In this document: positions 41,236-53,640 of the stretch, piece after piece | Layout of the letters: the number at the start of each line of letters is the position of its first letter | How positions within the stretch are numbered: the stretch's first letter is position 1 | NCBI RefSeq assembly: GCF_026213295.1 | Contig: NC_079424.1 | Location: forward strand, 13,159,227 to 13,223,226 | DNA: 64,000 nucleotides | Direction: 5' to 3' | DNA from: Gadus chalcogrammus | Lineage: Eukaryota > Chordata > Actinopteri > Gadiformes > Gadidae | Program-made: the position numbers and the translations under genes | Notes under the pieces: generated by a model | The model's input: the letters and a program-made list of their open reading frames with translations, nothing else | What the model was told of the DNA's origin: nothing | The model's database searches: none

Positions 41236-41979
41236 TCTCTGTCTCAATCACACTCATGCACACATACACACACACTCTCAGTCTCAGTCATAAACACAAT
41301 CATTCAGCCACGCGCAGACACTCTTTCAGTCATGCACGCACACGCACACACAAACACACAAGCATAACAGTGCTGCTCCATTAGACGTGTGATGGTGTAA
41401 CTGTGGGGGGCTGCATGCATGTCCCCTGACGTTACTTAGAGGCAGAACACAACGCTAGACAGACCTTGTTAGCTCCCCTTGCCTGCAGGTATTGATTTGA
41501 TTCCCACCTCTGGGGTTCCCTCATACCCCTGCCCCAACACAGACGTACAGCTCCTTGTAGACATCGCATAGCTGAAGCATTGTCTGGCCGAAGGAGGTCT
41601 GCTGATAAGTGATAGTCTATTAAGTGTATAACGGGCAGGGTGTAATGAAAGCTCTCCATCCGGGGGCCTGTCTTGCTAATGTTGCTAAATTATGCCGACA
41701 GGGTCAGGTGGTCCGCAGAGACAACAGGAACTACTTGGAGAAATGCAATGATAAAAAAAATTAGAGAACTGAATGAATGGCTTTAATGGTTGTACAGTAT
41801 GTGCAGACGATTGGAGCCAATTGAAAAGAGAGGAAATGTACGAGCCAACATGTTTTCAAACGATAACATTAATGACGATCACAAGTTGGAGAGTTTGCGT
41901 GTTGGATGAGTTCACAGTGCAGATATCGCTGTTTTAATTACATCTCTCTCTGATCCAACATTGATTTCATTTCCATGAT
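41234..41979. other. Unique non-coding DNA
   Basis: No gene was recognised up to the transposon boundary at 41980. Confidence 0.5.
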
Positions 41980-42525
41980 TACAGTTTTTTCCTATCGTTT
42001 TAGGCAATTTACCTAAACCATGTTCACATTCCCTAAACACTTCACACAGTGAGCATACCAGTAGACCATGTGAACCAAACTGTGGTTACTTGCCCCTATG
42101 CTGAGATACAAATGCTGGCAATGACGCCTTCTTCCAAATTTCATGGATACCTGCCCCAGTCAATGTTCACTACCGGCAAAACGCTGTGGAACTACAGCAT
42201 ATTTGACCAATGTTTAGATACTCTGTTCAAAACAGTGAACTTTCTGTTCAAAACCTAACTTATCAGTAATTTAGATCACTGTAGATGGAAAGATGCTGCA
42301 TTTGGACAGACAAATGAAGTTACATGTTTGAATAAGAAAAAATATTTAGTTTATAGTTTATTTATTTTATTTTACAGTAATTTAGATTTTTTTCCCCCTG
42401 TGCACCATAGTTCTTGGTGAATTGGCATGGAATTACTTTTTTTACGTAAAAGCAACACTACATACAATGATCTGTACAAAACACAGAGGATAAGTTTTGC
42501 AATGCAAAACACCTGGTGGTCATTT

Positions 42526-42557
42526 CAGCTAAAGACCTACTCAGCTAAAGACCTACT
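42526..42557. repeat. 16-bp tandem duplication
   Basis: CAGCTAAAGACCTACT occurs twice in direct succession upstream of the transposase start. Confidence 0.95.
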
Positions 42558-42646
42558 CAGGTGTTTTACATGTAATTTGTGCCTCGTTGAAAAAGGGCCT
42601 TCTTTGGCATTTGCTTTGGACTTCTTTACGTAGTTGGTATAGGAAA

Positions 42647-43294
42647 ATGGATGCAGCAAGAGCAAGAGGCAGAGGCAGAGGAAGAGGAAGAGGAAGAGGT
42701 GGAGGTGGAGGTGGAGGTGAAGGTGAAGGTGAAGGTGGAGGTGGAGGTGGAGGTGGAGGTGGAGGTGAAGGTGGAGTAGGAGGAAGAGGAAGAGGTAGAG
42801 GGAGAGGAAGAGGTGGAGGTGGAGGTGAAGGTGAAGGTGAAGGTGGAGGTGGAGGTGGAGGTGAAGGTGGAGTAGGAGGAAGAGGAAGAGGTAGAGGAAG
42901 AGGAAGAGGTAGAGGAAGAGGAAGAGGTAGAGGAAGAAGGAGAGGTAGAGGAAGAGGAAGAGGGAGAGGGAGAGGAGCAGCAGCAGCAAGGACAGTTGTA
43001 TCTGATGAAATCAGAGCAACTGTCATCGACCATGTAATCAATCATGGTCTGTCCATGAGGGAAGCTGGTCTGAGGGTTCAGCCGAACTTGCCAAGATCAA
43101 CGGTGGCATCAATCGTGAGGGTTTTCACACAAACTAACAGGTACTATACAGTATTTACTGTATTTACAATTACAGTACATTTACCACACTCAATTGTGAC
43201 ATCTTTTGTGGGAGGTAAACCGACATATGAACACTGTCAGCAGATACTTGGCTTGGATTGTCATACTGTAATATTACAAACTTTATTACTGTAG
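42647..43294 (+). pseudogene. Transposase N-terminal fragment (RG-rich head + HTH)
   Basis: The frame from ATG 42647 reads Met-Asp-Ala-Ala-Arg, then about 105 residues of Arg-Gly, Gly and Gly-Glu repeats (42663-42977). An Ala run and the block VSDEIRATVIDHVINHGLSM follow, then REAGLRVQPNLPRSTVASIV (about 42999-43118). This block is a helix-turn-helix like those of IS630-type transposases annotated across fish genomes. After TQTNR the sequence AACAG|GTACTA at 43140/43141 is a possible splice donor, and the downstream 50 residues to the stop at 43294 look like intron translation. The catalytic domain is missing. RG-rich heads are typical nucleic-acid-binding, disordered segments. It is unlikely to give an active enzyme. 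Confidence 0.82.
42663..42977 (+). repeat. Purine-only GAGGAAGAGGTG minisatellite
   Basis: About 315 bp of almost pure purine on the plus strand (AGAGGAAGAGG, GGTGGAGGTGGA and GGTGAAGGTGAA units), forming two larger copies: the GGTGGA/GGTGAA block at 42697-42780 recurs at 42811-42876. It probably expanded within the transposase head. Confidence 0.93.
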
Positions 43295-43621
43295 TCCAAA
43301 GAAGTGTTTGTCTGTGTTTTTTCTCTTTTTTTCAATGCAACACTACAGGAAATCTATGCCAAACTGGAGGACACAGTAACATTTTATATATGCAATTGGC
43401 AATGCTTCAAGATGTTAGTGTTTTTTAGGTCATAGTGTTCTGAGAGGAATCATGTGTTAAGTTATGGCAGCATTGTTTGTGGTGTGGTTGTTGTAGTGCA
43501 TTTTGCACCAAAGGTTAACAGATATGCAGAGGTGTGTGTCTCTAAAGCCCACTGTGTTAAGTGATAGGGAAAAGTGACCATAGTATGGGTACATGACCGA
43601 AAACGATAGGAAAAAACTGTA

Positions 43622-44190
43622 ATTCGATTAGATAGAATTCATGTTTTTTACAATTGCATAAACAAAAGATACATGTACATGGCGGGGAATTACGTGGAAG
43701 AGCCTAAATCTGATGCAGTTGCTCTGATCGTTTGGCTTCCATGGTCGACTTCTGTGAAGTTGTGGGAGGCGGAGCTTATAGGCTTACAGCGGTTCCAGAA
43801 CCTTCCAAGAGGAATGGGAGATTAATAAGAAATAGCCTTCTCGGAAATAGAGAAAACACATTACTCCCTACTAGTATTGGCTTTGCTCTCAAACTACCTC
43901 TATTGATAACATTTTTACAGACACAGTGATTTGCAATATCAAGGGCATATGTGTGACGGCATTGCATATATTTGGTATTCATTTTTTTGGACGAAGAAAA
44001 TGTACTACTACTAGTCCATTTGTTTCAGAAAGAGAGTAACAGAGGGGGAGTAAGAGAGATAGAGAGAAAGAGAGGATGGAGAGAAATGACAAAGAAATAG
44101 ATATACTTGGGTGCTTCTAAAGTGTCAAGGTTTTTTCACACATTTCCAGACAGAGGGAAATGAACAAACAGGCAAGAGAGATTGAATTTA

Positions 44191-44195
<5 letters not shown>
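43622..44195. other. Unique non-coding DNA
   Basis: No gene. Becomes purine-rich after 44030. Confidence 0.5.
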
Positions 44196-44255
<60 letters not shown>

Positions 44256-44280
44256 GAAAGAGAGAAAGAGAGAGGGAAAG
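44196..44280. repeat. (GA)n microsatellite with AATAGAAAGAGAG trailer
   Basis: Pure GA at about 44196-44252, followed by AATAGAAAGAGAGAAAGAGA. The trailer matches that at 271-325. Confidence 0.95.
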
Positions 44281-45540
<1,260 letters not shown>

Positions 45541-47055
45541 CATGCATGCACATGTCTCCAAACTTTCTTAGGACACATGAAATCTTAACATGATTCAATT
45601 TCGACGGATAAAAACATCTTAATTTAAAATGCATATATTTGTCTTACCAGATATGTATGAACTTGTGCCCGCTCACTGCTCAGAAACATTCCCATTGAAA
45701 TGTTTCCTACTTGCAGGGATCATATGTTATTAACAACCCGAAGACTTGAAACATATGTACGACTAGCAATATGCAAATTTGACCCTTGACACATTATGCC
45801 TCACTGCTATTGGACTTGGCACAGAAAGGCATACTGTACCACTTACACTACTAATGAGCACAATGTCTCAGAGGCCAGGGGCATTGCCAGAGGTGGTTGA
45901 TACACACTATGCTGTGGTATTAACAAACCTCCACAAATCGTAACCCCACCTCTTTCCTCCAATTCATTATCATTGCTTATCATCATTATTATTAGCGGGA
46001 GCTTATTTGTCTCACAATTTAGACGCATCATTCTGTCAGCGTTAATGTGTGTTGACACTCTGCTGGCTGAAGCCGTACCCTCTTGCTCCTCCTGGGGCCG
46101 GGCCTCAGAGCCGGCCGTGCTGTTTGGATGCGAACATGCTCAGTAAATTATCTGGATTTCCGCCGATGTCAGCTGAGACACCCTGAGGGCGTCCCCACGC
46201 AGTTCATCCAACGGGCTGCCGGGTTGAAGGCGGAGAGGGGGGGTGGGGTAGATCCGTCAGGTTGCAGGAGGTGTGCCGATCGTCGTGCCAAAGCCAAACA
46301 GAGAGACAATGATAGCGACGGCGGCAGTGGCGGCTGAGACGGCCATGAGAGGGTCAGCGTTTCTCCGAAGATGAAACCAGAGAAGGGAAAGTTGGAGAGA
46401 ACAGAGACAAGACAGCCAGAGTGACAGAGGGAGGGAGAGATGGATGTTGATACGAGTGCTCTCTCACCCAATTCTGGAACCCCTGCAGCGTGAATTAACA
46501 TTTCATGTTCAGTGCAAAATGTGAGTTGCTCTGGCTCTGCTGAGGGCTTGGTAAACTCTCATAAACTTGGCAGGCTCTGTAGAATTCTGAATTCTGCACT
46601 GGCAATTATAATCATATTTCCGCATGTGCATATCGCCTTGGGGCGTTATCGGAATTCGAATTTGCACTCTATCACCTCTAGAGTCAACAGTAAACTGTTG
46701 GCAGTACATTTTTGTACACAGTACATTCTGACAGTGGCCTGTGAAGTAGAAATCTTGATATGAACTGAAGCATGAATTGAAGCCACTAAAACTGTTATTT
46801 GCAGATCCCAGACCTTCCAAGCTTCAGCGCATCTATCTCCAGCAATGAGACCATTATTTCACTAACCCTCCACCACATGCTTTAATGAAAGGTTCTGTCC
46901 TTGTGAGCTGAAGAAGAAACCAAAAACCATTGTGCAGAGGCTTTGCCAAGTACTACTATGGAACAGAAATGAAACCCTGATCCTACAATCTGTCATATAT
47001 AATGTAATGAATGTACTTTTTTCCCCTTCCCGTTCCTCCTGTTGTTCCGGTTAAG
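45541..47055. other. Unique non-coding DNA; possible regulatory island 46010-46350
   Basis: 46010-46350 is GC-balanced and CpG-containing (GGGCCGGGCCTC, TTCCGCCGATGTC) in AT-rich context and may be regulatory. No gene. Confidence 0.35.
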
Positions 47056-47063
47056 GTCACGGC
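47056..47063. repeat. MITE target-site duplication, left copy
   Basis: GTCACGGC, identical to 47415-47422. Confidence 0.93.
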
Positions 47064-47145
47064 CAGGCGCGGCCCTCCCTACAGGCGGGTCAGGCGGCCG
47101 CCTAGAGCGCCATTTAGAGGGGGGGCGCAAAATCATAAATGCGCG

Positions 47146-47179
<34 letters not shown>

Positions 47180-47414
47180 TTATTAGCCACGTAAGAACAC
47201 GCGCCCCCCCCCCCCCCCCCCCCCCCCCCCGTCAACAATCGCTACCCCCCCCCCCCCCCTCCCCCCGTCAACAATCGCTTCACCCCCCCCCCCCCCCCCC
47301 CCCCCCGTCAACAATCGCTTCACACCCCCCCCCCCCCCCCCCCCCCCCCGTCAACAATCGCTTCATACACCCTACCCCTCGCCTAGAGCGCCAAATGTGC
47401 TGGGGCCGCCCCTG
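47064..47414. mobile_element. 351-bp hAT-type MITE with poly-A and poly-C interior
   Basis: Left end CAGGCGCGGCCC and the reverse complement of the right end (CAGGGGCGGCCC) match at 11 of 12 positions. The words GCCTAGAGCGCC recur inside both ends. An identical 8-bp duplication GTCACGGC flanks it on each side, the hAT signature. The interior has a run of about 34 A (47144-47175) and four poly-C blocks separated by GTCAACAATCGCT(T/A) spacers. It has no coding capacity. The perfect target duplication points to a recent insertion. Confidence 0.93.
47203..47363. repeat. Poly-C/GTCAACAATCGCT tandem array
   Basis: GTCAACAATCGCT occurs four times (starting 47231, 47267, 47307 and 47350), each preceded by a C-run. 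Unit length varies from about 36 to 43 bp because the C-runs differ. Confidence 0.93.
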
Positions 47415-47422
47415 GTCACGGC
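47415..47422. repeat. MITE target-site duplication, right copy
   Basis: GTCACGGC immediately follows the terminal CCCCTG. Confidence 0.93.
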
Positions 47423-48479
47423 TCTGGAAAGCAAACTAGGCTCCTCAAAATAGCTGACATTGTTCACCATCAAATACTGTCAACGCTGCTCCCACACTGG
47501 CTCTGTTAGCGCAAGCATTTTGAATATCTCTTCAAATCCCAAATGGAAAACATTTGTAAATCACGATGCAAAATCTAAACGGGCACTTTCACAAGAGATT
47601 GTTAAACCACGTCCCGAGGTATATTAATCTATGCTACATTTGATTCTAGTTGGTCTTCTGATCTTGAGTCACATGCTTGTTGTCGCATCATATGCTTAGC
47701 TCGGAGGCCTACGTCACCGGTCTTCAAGAAGTATAAAGCAAGGGGGGGTTGATTTATCCAAATTTCACTCTGATATCTCTGCTTTGCCCTCATGTTTGAT
47801 TCTGCGATTCCTATTCCTTGCAATTCTATTATTAAACATGATTTGCAACTTAATCCAAAATAACCGCTACACCGTCGATGTGTCTCCAACGATTCTCTGA
47901 GATTATTCAAACCAAGGATGGCGTGCAAAGCTGACACCTATATGTGCGTGCACACATCAGATGTGTACCAAACGGCCAGTATGTGTCAACAGGCTGAGAT
48001 AGTTGAAAGTGGGATGTGCCTTTCGTGTAAACAGATGATCTAGAGAATAAAAAGATTTATTCTCGTATGTATACGAATGCAAATCATTGTCTTATCACTG
48101 TCGTTAAAGCAGTCGTTTTACTAAAGCACAGGGAACGATTAACGCATCGTTCTAGCAAGTAATCATTCGTCATGGCCTGTACTTCTTACAGCAGTTAACC
48201 ACAAGCAATGTTACTAAATACTCTTATGGTAAGTAACTTTAATGCAATCTTTTTTAAAAGAAACATTCCCCAACACCACCACTCGCCAGCAGGCAGGTAT
48301 ACATCTTTATATACGTGTTAAAAGGTTGAGGTTGCAGATGCTTTGCATCAAGGAGCTCTTTCATAGGTCGTACTCGTATAGGACGCCTTTCCCCGATGGC
48401 ATCCTTGCAGGGAAGGACTTAATGATGCGCTCAATAGTGCAAACAATGACATTAGGAACAAACAAGGCTTGCATCTCCC
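47423..48479. other. Unique non-coding DNA
   Basis: No gene was recognised. Confidence 0.5.
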
Positions 48480-49220
48480 CACATTGATGGCAGAGATAAT
48501 TGTGGCTCGATTTGCATGAGAATCATAGTGGAACCAGTTGGGGTCCTGAGTAAATAAGGCTGCGCATAATGAGGCCGTATTCGTAATTAAAGGTGCAGTG
48601 TTACTAGCAATTAACCAATGACCTTAACAAATGTCAATCAAAACGTAATCTCCTGATCGTCAGGGCAGAGGCGAACGGAGAGATGGAGAGAGAGGGAGAG
48701 AGAGGAAGAGAGGGAAGAGAGCAAGGGAAAAATGTCAGCAAGCGCTGTGCTACCTTCCAGGATTTTTTTTCCAGGGTTTTGCTTTAATCCTCTACTTACA
48801 CTGATTAGCAGCATTATCACTTGGCCATGGGAAGTATTTGAGTCCCTGTGCGCTATATTGGCTTTATGCACGCAGTTGAAATTCACAATGTGTAGACAAG
48901 GCCACGTCCTGTAATACACGTCGTTTTTTTTGTGCCGCCGTAAAGTAATTACAATCCATTATCGGCCAACAGGTCCCAGGGTTCGGGGTCAACACAGATT
49001 TGATCAAATTACCCGTAAAAAGTTGCGGCCCCGGGTTTTCTCTGTTAAATTTCATGAACTCACCCTAATTGATTCAGGACTGCCGGGGCCCAGTTGGCGT
49101 CAATCCATCACAGGGCCGCTACCTGCTCGGAATATAATAAAGACCCCTGGTTTGGTGTTTCCTGCGCACCTGCCTCTCCCTGCTTACTGCATTCCACACT
49201 CCTGCTGATGTCATGGCTTG
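48480..49220. promoter_or_regulatory. Candidate conserved non-coding block
   Basis: Long non-repetitive stretch with many homeodomain-like words (GTAATTAAAG, GCAATTAACC, GTAATTACAATCC) and GC-balanced composition, interrupted by a GA-rich run at 48672-48725. Function is inferred from appearance only. Confidence 0.33.
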
Positions 49221-52200
49221 TTTGAGAGACGGATTATAGAGCCAACCCAAGCAACACTCACACACCGTCCACTGTGTCCTAACAAGCCGTACATTCACAC
49301 CCGTAACGGGGCCATCCAATGGAGGCTGAGATCCAGCATTGTGCACATCACTGTCAAACAACCCATTTTTTGGTATTTTTTGGTCACGTTTTCTTTGTTG
49401 CTCCTTCCAACATAACTACTCTTCTCTTCAAGAGCCAGTCGTTGGATTTACTGTTTCAATAAAACTGATGTAATTCCCCCCCCTCCCCCCCCCCCCCCCC
49501 TCCCTTCCGACCCTCAAACCCATTTTTGTCTTTATTACATTTATGGGCAGCCTGAATTATTCAACCAAACACAGTGACAGTGGGGCCAGAGTTATGGTGG
49601 TCATCATTGTGCATCGCCACTGATGTATCAGCACAATCAAACAGAAATAAATAAAAAATACACCGCAGAGCTCGGCTAAGTTGTGCTTCTGCCACCTGTC
49701 ATAACACTTAATTGAAAGAAGGAGAGATAAAGCAGGTACTGCTTACCGCTTCTCCTCGCAAGTCTACTGCAATTGTAGCTTCGCTACAAACAGCTAGAGA
49801 GGGCAATCGGTGTTCAGTCCCATTACACAGAAGCATTCTCCACCGAGAACTCAGGAATTAAAAAAAAGGCATGTTTTATCTTTGCCGTCTGCAGACAATT
49901 ACATCAAAGCCAGGAGGTAATAGTTTGTTTTTCTCCACCAAGTTCCTTATCTCCTTTCTACTAAGAAATCAACAAGAACGTTGTAACACATGCGTGTCAA
50001 GTGACTTTCAATGCTTGCTTGTATTGGCCTAAAGATCACTGAGGATTTAGAAGTGATGCACTGTTGTTAATTCTCTTCGCCTCCTTCCTCAAAGACATCC
50101 AGAAGGTTGCAGGGGGAAGCTTCCCCGTGACCAGCACCCACAGGGCGGAGCCGTTATCTCACGTCTCCTTCTAGGTGAAACCTTCCAGCTCAGAAGTCCC
50201 ATCCCCTGCCCAGCCTTACTCACTCCATCATCATTCCCGATGTGTCAATCAGCCGAGTGCGGAGACTGAACACTCATCTCCCAAAGAGATTATATGTCAT
50301 CAGAGGATGGAGGCACTCACAAATCCCCCCCCACCCCCCATCACACACTCAAACACTCTTCTTCTTGTTTCCCCTCGCTGAAGGGGCTTGAGAAGGAGCC
50401 CATTTCCTACTAGGTGACGGAGGAGGTGGAGGGGCTGTAAAGCACTAGAGAGGGCCTCATTACAATGCACTAGCATGTTGCTGGAAATAGTCTTGGTCAG
50501 GGGGCCTTAATCCCCACTGTGCTTAATGAGGGGCCACCCAGCCTCTTGGCGGGTCCAAGAAGGCATTAAGACTGCAGTGAGCAGGAAAGGGGTTGTGAGA
50601 GAGTGAGAGAGCTAGACAGAGAGATGGAAAGATTTAAAGCCTGTTTTTATACAGTATTACTCAAATTGTCCCAGTAATTTGTAAATTCGATTTTTTTTAC
50701 ATGGTTAACGACTTGCAATATTAAATGCATCACAATTTGCCAAAGCGCAACTGCTTCGGGAATTTTAATGTTTATTTTCCATGCCGATAAAGCTCTTTTG
50801 ATAGTGCAATCTTGAAATGCACTGTAAATAAATACAATTACGAGTATTAGTTATTTTTTATAAATTTTTATAAAAAAACAAAGAATCAGATAGTGATACA
50901 GAAATGGTGGAAATAGAGACAAGCTGCTGCCTTAGAGTGCCAGACCCGCGATGGCTGCTCAAGTGTGAGAGCGAAAGGGAAACTGTTTTGAGAGGTTAAG
51001 AATGTCACTTACCAAACAATTATGCAGAGAAAGCTTGCAACAGATGCAATGCTGTTACTTTAGTCCAATTGTGTTGTTACTGCCGAGAACTACGTATGAG
51101 GAGTATATTTTATATTATTGAAATGTGTGTTACGTTCGCAACATTTATACATTAGTAGTGATGTGAACAAAATGAATATGGGGAGAAAGTTGTTGGAAGT
51201 CGAGGCAGCATAGTTACCATGGCATGAGCAAAATTAGCTGAAGCCTCATCTATAATTAGAATATTGGCAGGGAAGGTATCTATGATGAAAAGACAGATTA
51301 ATTGGTCGGATAGAAAGGTCATGTCTGTACGTGGTAGCCACATAGTTTAACCTTTTTCTGCAAGCAACTTTTAAGATGTCCATACAAATTAATGAACGTA
51401 AATGGCAAACAGGTGAATTGAGGTGTTATACATTTTAGCCAAACATCGCCGCAGGATTGACATTTGGATAAGGATACAATTTGGGTTTGAATGGTCATGT
51501 TAAAACGATGTGTGTTCAACATGAAGCCAATTACCTAGTTTACATATGAGTCATCTCATTAAGATTACATAGTGTTCACGCTTTTGTCCATCCCATTTCA
51601 GAACTTGGAACCTCAAAGTATAGCGTCTCTTTGTCTTTAACACTTGTGTTTGGCATACTAACAAATAAATGAAACAAGACAGCTCCCTCATTCAAGTGAA
51701 TCCCGAGCCCTACGGAGTTATAAGACACTGTCCATGAAACAATAGCCCCGTGCATAATTGAATTGGTTATTTCTTTTCTTATTCTTTCAATAAACAATAT
51801 ATTCCCACAAGACGATACGCATACAAATTTTCCCCTGTCTCATTTTTACTTTTATTCAGTTTTTTTGGCAGGGTTTAATTAATCTACTTAATACACATAT
51901 ATCCCCTGGCTTTCTAGCTAGTCAAAGGAGCTGCCTTTCCCTGTGTTGCTGGGAGACTAGGCTCATTATGAAAGTCATTCATCCTAGTGTTGTTCTCCTG
52001 GGTCAATATGTGACTGGAGCACAGTGCGCACAGCTTGTTATGCAGTGAAATAGCTTCTTGTTCTTTTTTTAGATGGCAAATTAGCCAAACAATTACCCAT
52101 CAACCCAAGTAGAAACTTGATTCTGGCCCGGAATTGTTCCGCCTGACCAGATCTGATAAAATGTTAACCTTGTCATCCCTGTGCAATGCATCTTAAATGA

Positions 52201-52961
52201 TGCTTATAACATTAAATGCCCAGTATAACGTTCAACTTTGACTAGAAATGTGGATTATTCTGCGCAATCCGTTTGGTCCCGGCTAAAGGCGTGTTCATAT
52301 CCAATTTAATATAAAATCATTGAGCATGTAGGGTCTAGGGATTAATGACTCCATACCTTTTGGCCGAGAGTCGGGTGTCAGAACCTCCAATTTTAGGCTG
52401 GGTCTTGTCAAATTCAAAGCACTAAACAATGCTTAAGAAGCCTATTGCTTTTTAATTTGGAATGAATTGTCCGCATTTGCATCAAATTTCTCATCATGGA
52501 ATAAACTCTTCACATGGAATTCATGAGCGCATTGTTCACCACCTAATCACCACCAGCCCAATGTTACATCAAACACTTCTTGCCGGCGATAATAATCATA
52601 TTATATGAAGCAGTGGAACATCTGTAACCCAAATAACTGATAAAAAAAAATGATAGGGCCCAAAATATGAACATTCCACATTTTTGTCCAATCAAATATC
52701 AAGCCAATCACAACCTGAACAAAATCAGTTCAGGGCAGCACCATTTAAGTATTTTGTCAAAACAGTTTTTTCAAATAGCCTATATTTGACAAATTTAATA
52801 TTTTGTTTAAGAGAAATACGTCAATATTCCCCCTGTATGGATTTTCCCATTTAGACAACATCAAATAAAAACATCTCAATCTTAAATAAATTGTGCCACT
52901 CACAATTATCTTTCCCGTCTTTATCTAGTCTCGCTGCTGTTCATTGTTCATGTTGCTAACA
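49221..52961. other. Unique, mostly AT-rich non-coding DNA
   Basis: A C-rich run lies at about 49477-49501. GC-balanced sections near 50080-50600 may be regulatory. No gene, RNA or transposon boundary was recognised. Confidence 0.5.
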
Positions 52962-53007
52962 CACACACCCACACACACACACACAGACACACACACACAC
53001 AGACACA

Positions 53008-53072
<65 letters not shown>
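52962..53072. repeat. (CA)n microsatellite
   Basis: CA tract with CCCACAC and three CAGACA interruptions in its first half, pure thereafter. Confidence 0.96.
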
Positions 53073-53077
<5 letters not shown>

Positions 53078-53269
53078 GCACGTCTAAAAAGACCTCCAAC
53101 ATTTCTAAATCCGCTCCAATTGTCACAGAATCAACTCATTCGAAAAAAACAAGTAATAACTGCAGAACCCACCTCAGTCAACCCACTTCCACAGCAAACA
53201 AAGAACACTTCCTACAGGGCTTTGACTATCAACCCCCTCCATCCCCATCGCCACCCGCCCCCCGCCCCC

Positions 53270-53640
53270 CGCCCCCACTCCCCATGGAGATGGATGCTGG
53301 GCGAGGTGGCAGGGCATGCTGCTAAAGTCCCCGTGAGGAGGAGGAGGAGGAGGAAGCTGGACCATGGGCCCAGTGGCAGTGATTTCCTGCCAAATCGCTC
53401 TGTTATGATAAATCAGAGATCCCAGCTCCGGTTTTTCCGAGCCATCTATAAGTCTCATTGGAGGGGAGCCAGGGAGCCCAGGCGCAGCGGAGCCGCCGTG
53501 CTGGATGCAGAGAAATTAGCGAGTTACTCTGGTGCGCTGGCTGGTCCAACACACACTAATGACCATTATTTATATGTTGCTGTGAACCCAGTCCCAGACA
53601 CTATCTACGTCAGGCCTTGGCTACCGGAATAAAAGCATTG
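53270..53640. promoter_or_regulatory. Candidate conserved non-coding element
   Basis: Balanced and non-repetitive except for a GGA run at 53336-53355. The words CAGTGATTTCCTGCC, ATGATAAATCAGAG and CATTTATATGTTGC look enhancer-like. A 185-codon open frame covers it (53075-53632), but it shows no domain and begins in the CA-tract flank, so a gene is not claimed. Confidence 0.35.

Larger units (their letters stand above)
41982..43619 (+). mobile_element. Tc1/mariner-IS630-type DNA transposon, deleted
   Basis: The element begins CAGTTTTTTCCTATCGTTTT (41982-42001) and ends with its exact reverse complement (43600-43619). TA dinucleotides at 41980-41981 and 43620-43621 are the TA target duplication typical of Tc1/mariner/IS630 elements. 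Inverted similarity continues imperfectly for about 75 bp (TTCCCTAAACACTTCACACAGT on the left against TTCCCTATCACTTAACACAGT from the right). It carries the start of a transposase reading frame with an Arg/Gly-rich head and a helix-turn-helix, but no DDE/DDD catalytic domain, so it is an internally deleted copy of 1638 bp. Perfect end repeats suggest a fairly young insertion. Confidence 0.92.

Noticed and set aside
43141..43294. Remainder of the transposase reading frame as functional protein
   Set aside because: After the helix-turn-helix the peptide loses family character and lacks catalytic residues.
53075..53632. 185-codon plus-strand open frame
   Set aside because: Starts in the flank of a CA tract, has no recognisable domain, and the underlying DNA looks more like regulatory sequence.
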